Positions 22,554 through 34,830 of a stretch of 64,000 bases of DNA are shown in pieces. Both the position numbers and the translations under genes were made by a program. Below the pieces are notes generated by a model. That model did not search any database, was not told the DNA's origin, and saw nothing but the letters and a program-made list of their open reading frames with translations. The first letter of the stretch is position 1, and each line of letters opens with the position of its first letter. The stretch comes from Gnetum montanum (lineage: Eukaryota; Streptophyta; Gnetopsida; Gnetales; Gnetaceae), in assembly GCA_015680685.1 (NCBI GenBank), contig MNCI01004656.1, positions 594,187-658,186 on the forward strand. The letters run 5' to 3'.

Positions 22554-25287
22554 TCATGTACTTCCCAAATGTGGTAGCTCCTCCATTGATCACTTCCCTT
22601 TGTCACTAGGCTTCTAAAATTGGTAATAGTTGAGGAGCACCCACAACTTTTCTTCTTTCATCCATGGATCTTATACCATCTAGGCTACTAAATTGATGTG
22701 TGCTAGCATTGGTATATCCCATGGGCATGGTAGCTATGGGAACATTTTGTTGGCCTTCATGTACCAAGTTGAAAACTACCATTTCTTCTCTTCGAATGCC
22801 CTATTCTTTTCTTTGAATTCATGATAATTTTTGAGTCTCTTGGCAAGTTTTGAAGTGACATCCTTTTGTCCATGGCAGTAGGCTTTAGCCACCTCAAGTT
22901 CTAGGTTTGCAATGAAAAGTTTCTATAAAGTGACATTTCTGTTTGCAAACTCTTTCTTGTACAATGCATAAGTGGTCGTTACTTATTTCTCAAGCTCGCT
23001 TCTAGGCTAACCTACTATTAATATGGCAAGGTTGGCATATTTGAGGTTAGCCAATGCCATGTATTCTTTTAATTCTTCGATCTACAGGTCTTTATTTTTC
23101 ACCTTTGCCTAATGGACCAGTGCATAACTATCCAAAATTGATTGCTAATCAAGATTTTGTGCTATTATAAACCTAATGTGGGCTTTGGTCATCTAGATTT
23201 TATTTTTATTTATTTGCTTGTACATGCCTACCTAGTCATGGAAGTGCTCTTTTAGCTTTTCATGCTTCTTGGTCTCATTTTTCCATGTGCTTATTTTAAT
23301 TGCTAACTTCTATCAAATGATGTGGACCTCCTCCACTAAGAGGGTTCTATTTTCCTTAGCCAATTTATTGATATCTTGGTTGATTCTCATCAATTGTTCC
23401 CTTGATTGATGGACACTTTCTTATAGAACATTCTTGTATTATTTAATGATGATCAAGTTGGAGTTATCTTATATGAGTGGTTTATTTTCCTCTTGAGTGG
23501 TAGTTAATGCCTTTTATGGGCATAAGATTATGCTTTTGCAATGGAGGAATTTCAAACTACTTTCTCCTTTTCTTGCTCTACCACTTTGTTCTCCTTGGTT
23601 AGCTTGGTTAGCTTCTCTAATTTGAATTGCTCTAGCAGGTCAAACATAATAAATTGAGTAGGATCCCATCATTCAGCTCTTAGGATAGCCAGTTCTTGTT
23701 ACAACCATTGCACTTCTACCTCTGCATGCTCTACCTTGGTCTCAGCCATAACTAGCTTTCCTTTGGTGGCTATGAGGTGTGACTGTGCTATAATGACATC
23801 ATTGGGGATGTCAAACAAGGTTGTCATCACTTTCCCTATCTACAAAAATCAATCTGACACATCTTCATGTGCCATAGGAGTCATCAAAGTCCCAACAAGC
23901 ATTTGTATATCTCTAGTCCCAATTAGATCTACTTGGGGCACAACAAGCATATCGAATGATTCCCTGATGTGATCTATAATTATTTCTGCTACGCTTGTTG
24001 CATTCTAATGCTGCATTACCACTACTACGGCACCTTCCCTTATTTCAAGCATCACTTAAAAGGATGTGGAATTATTAGAGATTTTTCACTACCATTAGGA
24101 TTCTCCTCATAATTGTAGCAAGATTTGCCCCCTTGTTGGATCTACTAAGATTATGGGCTACACAACATCCTCGATGACTCTAAAGAGGCTAGATTTATCT
24201 TTGCTTTTCCAACTTAGTGTTTTGAACATTTTCTACAAATGGATCATTTCTAGCTTGTAGTGCTATAGTGGTAGAGGTGGAACTTGTGGCTTGTGATGGT
24301 ATTTAGGCTCTTGTTCAACCTTTTTTTTCGGTTCTGCTTCCTTTTCTAGTTCTTGTTCCTTACCAAGGTCTTTCCTTGATGTTGCTAGTTTAGGAAGTTT
24401 AGCAAAGGAAGTGTTCTAAGCCTTCTTGGGAACATCATTTGTGTACCCCAGGATTCCAATGCATTTGCACAACATTCTAATTAGGCAAGGGAATGGATGT
24501 GTTGGCTTCCCTACCTTTTTCTCCTCGAATCATCTCTAAATTTTTGTGTAGTATAACTAGGGAAAGTTGGTTGCATATTTTCCCATTACGATGGAACTTC
24601 CCCTAACTACATAGGTTGAAATTATATTAAGCCCCTTAGTTAGGAAGAGATGATACATGCCTATCTTGAAGTATATTCTCTCTTCTAGACTCAATTCATT
24701 ATACATCTTGTCAACTTTTTCATATGCCTATCTCACCAATATATTTCTCATGTTAGGATTAGATCTTGTATATAAGTGGGCTAAATTAGCCCCTTCATTT
24801 AGTAGATTCAGAGCTTCAACAATAGCTTTAACCAAAAACAAAATATTGCATCAACAAATGTTTATGGTGGTGCCTTCTTCTTTATTGTGCCAAAATTGGT
24901 ATGTTTTGCCAAGGTACCACTCACCATTATCTAAAAGAATGGGCCACAAAGGTGACACCTAAAGTTGTGTTTGAACTACTTCTAGAGAAAACTTCATAAA
25001 TGGACTAATGTTCATCTCCATAATGATCATGGTAAACATGTATTTTTCTTGAATTACTTCAAGAATTCTATAGGCAACGTGAGATGTTGTTCCTACATGG
25101 AAATCTTAGGGTTCTACGAACTCTCCTTGGACTGATTGACCAATGATAGAAGCATCTTTATGGATGCTAAATGATTAAGCTTTCTACTTCTCTTGCTTTT
25201 CCTACTCACCTTGCTAGCCTCAACCACCTTTGAGTGTTTAGCCACTCACTGTGAAGGTTCTCCTTGTACTCCTCTTTTTGAAGCCAT
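22554..25287 (-). pseudogene. ORF2 of A3, full-length but broken
   Basis: This is the same protein as the A4 ORF2, about 911 codons. It starts with ATGGCTTC at 25287, directly after an acceptor-like TTGATTGTAG, and the stop is at 22554-22556. Length 2734 is not a multiple of three and many stops occur. Recognisable parts include the central region near 24400-24700 (counterpart of A4 IRKLC...KGYTND) and the coiled-coil-like segment near 22990-23100. Function unknown. Confidence 0.75.
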
Positions 25288-27221
25288 CTACAATCAAGCA
25301 AAGATTGGGTGTTACTAAGGTTGTGTTCTTTATCATCAATAGGTTTATATCTTAATCATTACCTTAGTTTCCTTAGGTTCTTTAGTTTGTATGGTTGCAG
25401 AGTTAGAAAAATTTTCAAAACAATGCCCAAAAGCTTCTATCTTCTTAATTAACCTTACATAGTTGGTTCCTTTTTCCTTATTTGTGACTTGTTCTAATGG
25501 CTATGGTCCCTTGGCTAGAAAAATTAAGGTTCCTAGCATTACCACAATTGATTTTTCATTATATCAATTATGGTTCTCAACATTCTTATCCTTATAATAC
25601 CCTTCAAGTGATAGAAAATGGTCAAAAATTGGAACATGTTTCCTATGGAAGCACCTTCCAACAACTAACTTAGACACTTTAGGTTTAAATAGGTTCAAAT
25701 GCCATGGAAATTGAAGTGGTAAAGAGCCAAATATCACCAATAGAAAGTGGTTGCATAGATATCCAAGTCATGAAATAAAATATGAAAAAATCCCCTAGCT
25801 ACAAATGATGAGAATGAAGTTTGAGCACCATGGGTGTCATATATATAGGTTTTGTGCGACTTGATATTAGGTATCTAATGTCGAGGCCAACCTGATATTA
25901 GGTAGTTAATATCGAGGTCCAAGAATATACATTAAATGGGGAAACTAAGCATGGAAAACAAAGCTCTATGATTGGTTGGAAGGTTTAAGGTTAGGTCCAT
26001 AATTCTGGGGTAAGTAGGAAGTCAGATTGAGGCACTAGAGTTGTTAGAAGGTGGATTCTTTGACATGAAAAAGGGTGTTAAATCAATGTTGTGGAATATA
26101 TTAATTACATGATAAGGGAAATGAAAACATTTATCAATTAAGCACATGGAAGGTGAAGAATTATGTGTTTATGTCAAACAAGTACAAGTCACAAAAGTTA
26201 CACAAGTAAGCAGGCTCTAGCCTATGATGCCCTTGTGTAACCACACCTAAAAATGTCCATAGGCACTAAAGGGGTAGAATGTAATGCATAATTGGACACA
26301 AAACACACATGTGAAAACCATCAATTTGAGGTAATAACTCTATGTTACACCAAACTACAATTTGGGATAATATGGACAACAAGATGAGATGGATAGTAGA
26401 ACGGATTGTAGAAATTGGGATGTGACATGTCTCATCAAAGGCATAATGAACCCTTGTGTATTATTAATGGTTAATTAATCATCAACCATTCTTTCCAAGA
26501 TTCCAACCAATTACAAACCATATGTCAATGAGATCACATCATTTCATCAATTTGGCTGACAACTATAAGACTATCATAGTTGCAAGGAGTAGCATCACTT
26601 GGCATTTTGTCCAAGGGAGAAGCTTATTTATGCTACACATGTTTTTTTTAGAAGTAGGTTTTGAGAAGCGACCAACCTTTAGTTATGGATACATGTCTTT
26701 CCAGTGAGATCCCTACAAATTTATTTAGTGTCATTTTATGTGACTCTTACTCCCATTTTTTGTTAGATCTACAAGGATATAATACAACTCAAGAAACATG
26801 ATAAAACAAATAGAAGTGGCCAAGGAGAATCTACAAATCCCATTGATGTCATACCCTATACATTTCCCCTTGGTTCTACGCTCTTCTTCTTGGGCACAAT
26901 GATTATGAATTTATTATTAGGTTAGTAGATGAAAAGGAATATCATTATACCAAGGTAAGAACCTCTTATTAATGAAATGAGGGGATGGATGACATGGTCT
27001 CACTATACAAATAATCAGTCCCTCATGAATCGACAACATAGAGAAAACCTTATCTCAATGGGCTACATGATCATTTTATTTACAAGTGAGATTACATGAC
27101 AAATAAAATGAAAATAGAAAATAGAAAAAGTTTTAAGGAATAGGAAAAATTGTATAAGAAATAAGAAAATGAAAAAAAATTGTAAAATAAAAAGATAAAA
27201 CTTACTTATTAATCCTAAATT
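25288..27221 (-). other. gag-ORF2 spacer of A3, long form
   Basis: About 1.93 kb with no coding potential. It holds AATAAA after gag (27075-27080 on the minus strand) and the internal promoter-like block at 25839-25925. A branch-point-like TTAGTAAC and an acceptor-like sequence lie next to ORF2. Confidence 0.6.
25839..25925 (-). promoter_or_regulatory. Internal promoter-like block of A3
   Basis: TATATATA at 25840-25847 with, upstream on the minus strand, AATATC, GATACCTAATATC and CGATATT motifs. The string GATACCTAATAT also occurs in this copy's LTR. It lies about 550 bases before ORF2. Activity is inferred. Confidence 0.5.
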
Positions 27222-29635
27222 TTAGAATGAGAGGTGTCCCTCATGTCTAAATATTTGGTCATGCCAAGGATTAATAAGTGGATGGATAGGATCCATGCAT
27301 GTATAAAACATTGGTAACTAGTCATTCCCAAGCCACTGGGTGTCTTTTGGTGTTGCGGTGGCTAGATAGACAAATTTTTGGTCATACACTTAATTGTTAA
27401 ATGTGTGGTAGGTCAAGGTATGAGGTGTGTTAATGTTGCGGATGCCTAGCAACTAGTTGTACCCTAGCTCATGATATGGCATGCATGGATCCATTTGTCT
27501 CTTCACATTAGTAGATTCATTACTTCTAGTGGGTGTTGGAGTAACAATGGATTATGACCTTTGTTTAGGATAAGAGGACATTAGTTGTGAAAAGGGAGGT
27601 GTTGCACTAGATTGATACTATGCTAGTTCAAATGATGTGGTAGATCCATGAGTATTTTTCTTTGGCTTACAGCCTTTCTTAAAGAAGGGATTTTTTTGAT
27701 GTGGTAGTTGAGACCTATCGGTGCTAGCATTTCTATGCACATTTGTAGCACAAGTGGCATTTTTTTGTTGATATTGTGGCATTGAACCTTCCTATGTCCT
27801 TGGCAATGGCATGCGATGAGGTGGAGTAAGAAAATATTGAGAGTAGGATGGAAAGTAAGAGGCATGAGTTGGTGATCCCTTAGGGGATGCCATCATTTGA
27901 TGGTACTTGGGAGAGTGATAGTGGCAATTTGAAGTACAAGATGTAGAACTAGTTGGAGAAATAATATGTTGATCATAATACCTATGTGGTTTTGGTTGAT
28001 AGGAAGGATAGGGCTGATTTGATGGTGGCCTCCCCCATGAATATGGTTGTTGCCACTATGATTGATGACAATTTTGAGGCTGGTAATAGGTCCCCCTAGG
28101 ATAGTGTGGTTGGTTGCGGGCCTATCTATGATTACTATGTAGAAAATAAAATCTCCTAGGCATGTGCTATTGTACAAAATTTGGATTTAATGCACCTACC
28201 CAATGCTCATGTAGATGCAACAAGATCTTTGTCTGTCGTTAAGTCCATAGCCTCACTTTCTTCAGCCATTTTTTTGTATGCAGACAAGTGTTCCTAGATA
28301 TTTATTAGTTTTGATTCCTTTGTTTATTATGATCATCTAGCTTGTTTTGCATGATCCTCTCATTAATTGTCTCAATGAAAGTTGTAATGTTTCCATATAT
28401 CCATTTTGACATCCTATTAAAATTTGCTTCAAGTTCATCAATAGACTTATGTATCAGCAAAGTTCATTGTGAAACCACCTTATCAAGAGTGATTTGTTTC
28501 TTCTTACCATAGATATGGACCTGCTTCTATTAAAGAGATAGATCCTAGTGATATTTCTTGACATTCTCCCATTTGCATATCTCTCCTTCTTCTTTTGCCA
28601 CATGCTCGATTAGCTCTTGGATTTGATGAGTTCATAGCTTTTATAATTGACTTGGGGCATACATCTTAAGGATCTTCCTTGTTTCATTATGAAACCCATC
28701 TATGATGTGAAAAAGTTTCCTTTCCATAGAGAAACCATGGCCTAGGTGTCTATTCAAAAGGGAATAATATCTATCTCAGGTCATGCCCAAGGGTTCATGT
28801 TGTTCTTGTTTCCATCCTTGGATCTATCTCCTTATGTTAGACACCCTTGCATAGGTTTGGTATTTCTCCTTGAAGAGTTCTACCATTGTGAACCGTCTTC
28901 AGATTAAATTTGATCTCAATGATGTATACCATACTTTGGCTCTATTAATTAATGTCCTAGAAAAGAGCTTAAGATTTTGCCATCCACTTTCAATGTGTAT
29001 GAGATATAGGCATCATGGAAGGCTTGTAAATGATGTTGTGGAATATTATTCATATCAAGCCTGGGTAGGAAACTCTTTTTGTGATGCTTGTAAGATATCT
29101 TAATTGTCTCTGTGATTTGCTTCATGCTATTAGTTGCCAACAAGGGTTCATCATCGTCAGACAGGTTGTGAGGGAAATTCCTATTTAGTTAATAGTGATA
29201 ATTTTGTTCATGTTCATTTTGATGTATTTAATTTCTCTTGTGGGTTCGAATTCTATTTTTATTACACCCCTCTAGTGGAGCTTTATCTGCATACCTATGT
29301 TCATCTTCATCACAACTAGATGTGGAAGTGGGAGAAGAAGATGAGAAACTAGAAGGATTGCCATGGCTTCTATGGTGTTCCCCAGGGTCCCTTGGTTTAT
29401 TGTTTCTTAGTTTTGAGGAGGTCTTAGGCCTTGAGGCCTTTCCTTGTCTAGGACTTACTTCATCCTCTCTAGGGTTATCTACCTTCAAGGAATTTATTCT
29501 TTGAGTGTCGTCAGGGTTTTCATGAACATATGAAACCTATGCATGAAGTTGGTCACTCCAATTTTCTTCATTGTTAGTTCTCAAATGAATGTTTTAGCTA
29601 TACAGTGCATTATCACTTCCTTGTGAAAGAGACAT
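27222..29635 (-). pseudogene. gag of A3 with Ser/Arg-rich N-terminal extension
   Basis: It starts at 29635 and the stop is at 27222-27224, about 805 codons with frameshifts. The N-terminal part (29488-29228) has SRPKTSSKLRNNKPRD, HHRSHGN, a Ser run and an acidic patch, as in A2. The capsid region follows (SFLPRLDMNN, HHLQAFHDAY at 29143-28949). It lies directly downstream of the primer site, the normal gag position. It is broken by stops and shifts. Confidence 0.78.
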
Positions 29636-29741
29636 TGTTGTTGGTTTATGGTGTGTGTAATTTAATATTTTCTAAAGGAAATATCATTAATACCTTTATA
29701 GTAATCATGTATGATATAACTAATCTAGATAACTAGCATCA

Positions 29742-29759
29742 TCCTTAGCAATAGTGCCA
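29742..29759 (-). other. Primer-binding site of A3, tRNA-Asp type
   Basis: The minus strand reads TGGCACTATTGCTAAGGA, a decayed version of the tRNA-Asp complement. Confidence 0.75.
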
Positions 29760-29760
29760 A

Positions 29761-30643
29761 TGAAGAGTGATGAGGTACCCCTACGTCCAACCATAAGAAT
29801 CATAAGTGTTCATGCATGATTTGATCAAATTCTGTGGATGGGACTAGTTGTGCATCTAAATCATTATGCCTTGAACACAGTTTGTTGTCTTCCCACTTGG
29901 ACTAGTGGTAGCTTTGTCACATATGGTTTAGTCCAAAGTGAGGTATATGATGTTTTCTAATCCTATGTTACTCCTAATGACAATAAAGAGGTTATTAATT
30001 GAGTTAATGAACAATTGTAAGTAAAACCTAAACTAGATTATGTGTGATGAATATCTATTTCTAATCATCTACACATGCCTTGGACTTTGTATAACCACTG
30101 TTGGGATTGCCAAGCATACGTCACTAGGTTGGCCAAACAATAAACTGCTAGATTACGAAATAATTACACTTAAGTTCTCATGATTAGACATACTCATTCT
30201 ACTTAATGATAGGACTCATAAAGAGAAATAAATGAAATTATTAACTAATAAAAATAGCAAATAATTAAATAATTAACAATTGAAAGAATTAATAATCTAA
30301 GTGGATGCTGCAATGATGGAAGTAACTGCAATATTTATTTCCAATCATGTAATGTATCCATGTCACACTCATATAAGAATGTTGTACAATCACAAACATC
30401 ACACTACGAGCATGCACTGGGAATAACAAAACTTGAATTCAAAAATCTAAGAAAGACTATAAAAAACTAACAACTAAAAACTCTCTCCCAACCATGCACC
30501 TAAGTGTTGTATTTATAGGCTAGCATGGAAGAGATGATATTAGATATCTAAAATCATTTCTCGGGACTTGATATTATATATTCGATATCAAAGCCTTGAT
30601 ATTAGGTATCCGATATCAGGGCTAACACAATGATGACTCATCA
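29761..30643 (-). repeat. 5' LTR of A3
   Basis: 883 bases ending CTCATCA. The first bases read TGAAGAG, one change from TGATGAG. It shows the same GATATC-type U3 cluster as the 3' LTR. Confidence 0.9.
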
Positions 30644-32170
30644 CTTTGCTAAAGAAATAGTATCAAGGTCTAGTACAATTATGATAATCTTCAATTTTAA
30701 AAGGTAAAATTGAAACTTCTTTACAACTTTAACTACATATAGTTTTTTTTCTATGGGGGAGTATCTTAACTCAACATCTTTAAGTGGATCAAACATATAA
30801 GTGATGGCGAAATCTTCCTAATTAACTATCTCTTATGTTAAAATGGTAGCCATTGTATGATCACTTGCAAAGGCATATAAAAAGAAATCATTTTTTACCA
30901 AGGGGTGACTAAAATAGGAGCTGACACCTCTTTTATAGCTAAGAAAGCATTTTTACATCCAAAAGTCCATGTAATGTGCTCATATTTCTTTAGCATTTTG
31001 TTAAGAGGTCTTACAAGTTTATCAAACATAGGAATAAATTGCTTGATAAAGTTAATATTCTTGTAGAATGCTCTTAGATCTTTCTTGTATAAGGGATAAG
31101 GAATGTCTAGGATAGCATTAACATGTTCAAGATCAATAGAAATACCTTCTTTTGTAACTATGTGACCAAGGAATTTTCCACTTTGTACACCAAATATAGA
31201 TTTCTTAATGTTTAATGTCACACCATATTTTTCACATCTCAAAAATATATTTTTAACATCTTGAATATGGGTTCCTTTATCACATGAGAAAACTATTAAG
31301 TCATCTAAATAAATAACTATATTTTTCTTAATCATCCCTTCAAAATTTTTATCCATAGCACATTGAAAGCTTGATTTGCACTCAATAATCCAAAAGACAT
31401 TTTGACATATTGAAATGTTTCCCATTTTTTTATAAAGGTTTTTTTATGTTGATCTTTCTTATTCACAAGAATTTGGTTGTAACCTGAGTATCCATCTAAG
31501 AATGAGTATATTTGTGCATCATTTATTGCTTGAAGTAGCTCTTCTATAAGTGGAAGTGGATAATTATCTTTAATGCAATATGCATTAAGATTTCTAAAAT
31601 TGATGCACAATGATATCTCTCTAGATTTCTTATGTACGAAAACTAAGTTTGACACCCAACTAGAATGTATCATTGAATATATGATTTTAGATTCCAAAAT
31701 TCTATCAATCTCCTTTGTCATTAAGATTTCATTTTAAGATTGACTAGTCTTAATTTTTGTCTAAAAGGTTTAGTTTAAGGCATAATTGGTATTGTGTGGG
31801 TAATGATAAATGGATTATAAACCTTTAAATCTTCATAGGACTAGGCTAAAATGTCATTGAATTCATGAAGCAATGAAATTAACATACCCTTTTCATTAGA
31901 ATGTAAATGCTTACATATTCAAATAGGGTATTCCTCATTTTTCTTTTTGATTAAATTATTTTCAATTTCTGCTAATACTTGACAATCTTTCTGTTACAGT
32001 ACTTCAATTTCATTATCCATTTGAACATCCCTAGCAATAGAATTGGACAAAACTTCATTGATAAGGATTAAGTTATTTGTATGTGAAGCTCTAAGAGTCT
32101 AAGCATAAAAGTCCCCTTGACCAGTAAGAAATGAGTAATTTGATGATCATCATCAAACACTTGTAAAGAT
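30644..32170 (-). pseudogene. Reverse transcriptase-RNase H of C3
   Basis: Reading right to left, a protease-RT linker (about 32170-31722) is followed by Ty3/gypsy RT in two overlapping frames (31721-31332 and 31425-30895). Motifs include CINFRNLN, SFLDGYSGYNQI and an intact catalytic YLDD at 31300-31311. The connection and RNase H (APILVTPW, then FYAFASDHTMA and ELRYSPIEKKLY) run up to the A3 insertion and continue at 21476. RT would copy element RNA to DNA. The frames are broken by an indel and stops. To the right it ends abruptly against a plus-strand integrase. Confidence 0.88.
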
Positions 32171-32289
32171 AACACATCACTTGTTAGTACATAAAATTAT
32201 GAGAGTATGTTATGATTATTCCATTATGAATAATGATACTTACAAATTAGTTAAAACTTATGTACAATGTTAAATGTTTAAAGGTAGGG

Positions 32290-33400
32290 ATTTAAAAAAT
32301 TCAACTCTCTTACGACCTATACTAAAAACAAGACCTTTCACATAATGGGCTTTAGATTTTATTGAAGTGATTAATCCCTCATTAATAGCTCAACATAAGT
32401 TTATCCTAATGGCTACTAATTATTGCACACATTTCCTAGAATATTAGGCTACTATAACTATAATTTCTTGTGAAGTTATCCAATTTTTAGAAAATGATAT
32501 AATATCTAGATATGGATATCCTTATGCTATAGTAGTTGTTAACACACCTATGTTTATATCCATTGAATTTATCAATTGGGCTATAAAACATAATATTATT
32601 ATTAAATCTATAATTGAGTATTATTTCCAAGGTAATGGTTTGGCAAAATCATCTAATAAATTAACAATGAGATGTTAACCTAGTTATAAGACTCTTGATT
32701 TAAAAGCTCCAAATTATTGGTTCAATTATGGTGGATAATGCTAAGCTATAAAGTTCTAATTGGACTATACATATTCAGGTGTATCTTTAATACAATTGTT
32801 TTAGGGTTCCAACATTTCAAAATCATCTAATAAAATTATACTAGATGGAATTAAGAAAATATGATAACTTAGAATCCTTGCACATGACATGAATAATTAA
32901 AATAGGTAGTATGAGTTGATATAATTTTTTATAAAGTCAATTAAAACTATACTATATGATCTAGTGCATGGAAATAAATTAGATTTTCTCATAAATCTAC
33001 AAATCCCAACATACCAGTTTTTTTAGATTATTTGCCAACTAATGAACATCTAATTTCACGCACATATGAAATTTTCGATTTAGAGCTTAAAAGGACTGAA
33101 TAAATTAAAAACATGTTTAATCATAAAAAATTATCAAAATGTGATGTTAGAATAAATATGCAACAAAATTATTTAAAGAAGATGCTCTAGTTCTTAAAGG
33201 ATATATAGCATTTAATTAAATGGATCTTCAAAACAATATTTCTCCTATGTGATAAGGCTCATATTAAGTCACAAATATCATTATCCCTAAAGTTTACAAA
33301 GTTGTATATTTACAAGAAAATGATCTATATATAAATTTTCATGCATTTTATTTAAAACATTTCTACCTAAGTGCCCCTTATGGATACCTCGTATATCCTT
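32290..33400 (+). pseudogene. Integrase of C4, Tat-like, plus strand
   Basis: With several stops the plus strand reads integrase core: WALDFIEVINPSLIAQHKFI near the start, then EFINWAIKHNIIIKS and YYFQGNGLAKSSN. These match the expected D...D...E region; the second Asp and the Glu are not all kept. A C-terminal stretch ends near 33400 (VYLQENDLYINFHAF-like). It would join element DNA to the genome. No RT is attached on this strand, so the 5' part has been lost at about 32.2 kb. Confidence 0.72.
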
Positions 33401-33905
33401 AGTTACATGTTTTCTTCTTATTTTTTAACACATTTCATGTTTATATAGTTGCATTTGCATATTTTATTTGCATTTTCATGGTCATTTCTATGCATGTTTA
33501 GTTTATCATTATTCTTATATCTCACATCATGATTATGTCTATTTGCACATTTCATATTATTTTAATAATCATTATAATCATTTGAGTAGCTAGGCATTGG
33601 ATCATTATAATACTATTTGAAGAAGAAACTAGTATAATATTTTATTCATGTCATATCATGTTATTGCATAAACTCTTCTTTATGTGATATATTTAAATAA
33701 TTCTAGGATTCTTTCAAACCTATTTTGAAGATAATGATTTTACTAGTCAAGTTGAAATATGGAGAATAAGATTCATGCTAACTTATTATGTTCTTATCAT
33801 GGTCATGTAAATCGAAACATGTAAAGTTTGGAGAATGGTTAGTCATAATTACTATATGATATGAAAAAAATATCCTTACCCTTCTTATAAGCTCTAGCCC
33901 TCAAC
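33401..33905 (+). other. Non-coding sequence between C4 integrase and element B
   Basis: AT-rich, no open frame or recognisable repeat. It is probably the 3' untranslated part of C4, which would resume after B at 58138. That is inferred from position only. Confidence 0.4.
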
Positions 33906-34808
33906 TGTGATGATCCATGGTTGTCCTATAAGTAAGAAGGAAAAGCAAGTTCCCCTCTACTAAGGAACATCTCTTCCAAATCCTAATGTTAATATTTATT
34001 GAAGTAGAAGTGAGATGGAGAAGTATGAAAGAATTTATCGATCAATAAAAGAAGGAATTTGTTTATGAAATAAATCTTTCATTTGTAGAAGAAGTCTTCT
34101 ATTAGTGAATGAATTCTTTCATGTCTGAGAAAATTCTTTTGTAATTCCAAACATGTCATTCAAGAACCAAAGATGGCTTTCATGTAAGCTACTCAAACTC
34201 AAAAAGATGTCTTCTAAATTTCAAAGATATCTTTCATGGCCTAAAAATGTCTTTTACTTTTTTATTGTGTCTTTTCTTCAAGCATGAAAAATATAAAAAG
34301 ATGTCTCTCAAATTCCAAATATGTCTTTTACATATGGAAAATTTCTTAAGATGGCATGTTTGAGATGGAAAATAGTTGGGAATGTCTAACCTAAGAAAAG
34401 TTATAGTTATGTATTAGCTTTGTTTGATGATAAATACAAGTCTTTTGCATATTATAAAAAAGAGATTTGGTGGTTAATTTTGTGTGTTCACCATTGTGTG
34501 GAATCTTGGTTACTACACATTATTCCATACTAGCATTATTTTAGAGAAAAGAAATCCAAGTTGATTGATCCTTTCATTGAGATTAATCTTATGTGATTGA
34601 AGAGCCTGCTGCTCTGCAATATCATTTAGTGCATGAGTGTTTTGGTGTCTTTTTTTTATGAGTTTTTGGATCCATTATATTTGTAATCTTCTTTTACTTT
34701 CAATAGAATATAGCAAGTTTTCTTAACTTGCAGTAATTATTTGTCTTACATATGTTCTAATTTCAATACGATTTAAAGGATTAAAGCAAACTGGATTGAC
34801 CTACTCTA
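33906..34808 (+). repeat. 5' LTR of B
   Basis: It matches the 3' LTR in two blocks (about 33950-34050 and 34440-34808). The middle, 34060-34380, is extra. It contains degenerate AAAGATGTCTTTCA-like repeats. It ends CTACTCTA, where the 3' LTR ends CTACTCCA. Confidence 0.75.
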
Positions 34809-34812
34809 GGAT

Positions 34813-34830
34813 TGGTATTAGAGCTTGGTC
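34813..34830 (+). other. Primer-binding site of B, initiator-Met type
   Basis: TGGTATTAGAGCTTGGTC, against the usual TGGTATCAGAGC match to initiator tRNA-Met. It lies four bases after the LTR. Confidence 0.82.

Larger units (their letters stand above)
21477..30643 (-). mobile_element. Family A copy A3, long type, complete
   Basis: A 9167-base element with both LTRs (887 and 883 bases), primer site, gag, spacer, ORF2 and polypurine tract, all on the minus strand. CTTTG flanks it at 21472-21476 and 30644-30648, a perfect 5-bp target duplication. Joining the flanks restores the RNase H-to-integrase linker of C3. No pol domain is visible, so its spread needed enzymes from another element. Confidence 0.92.
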
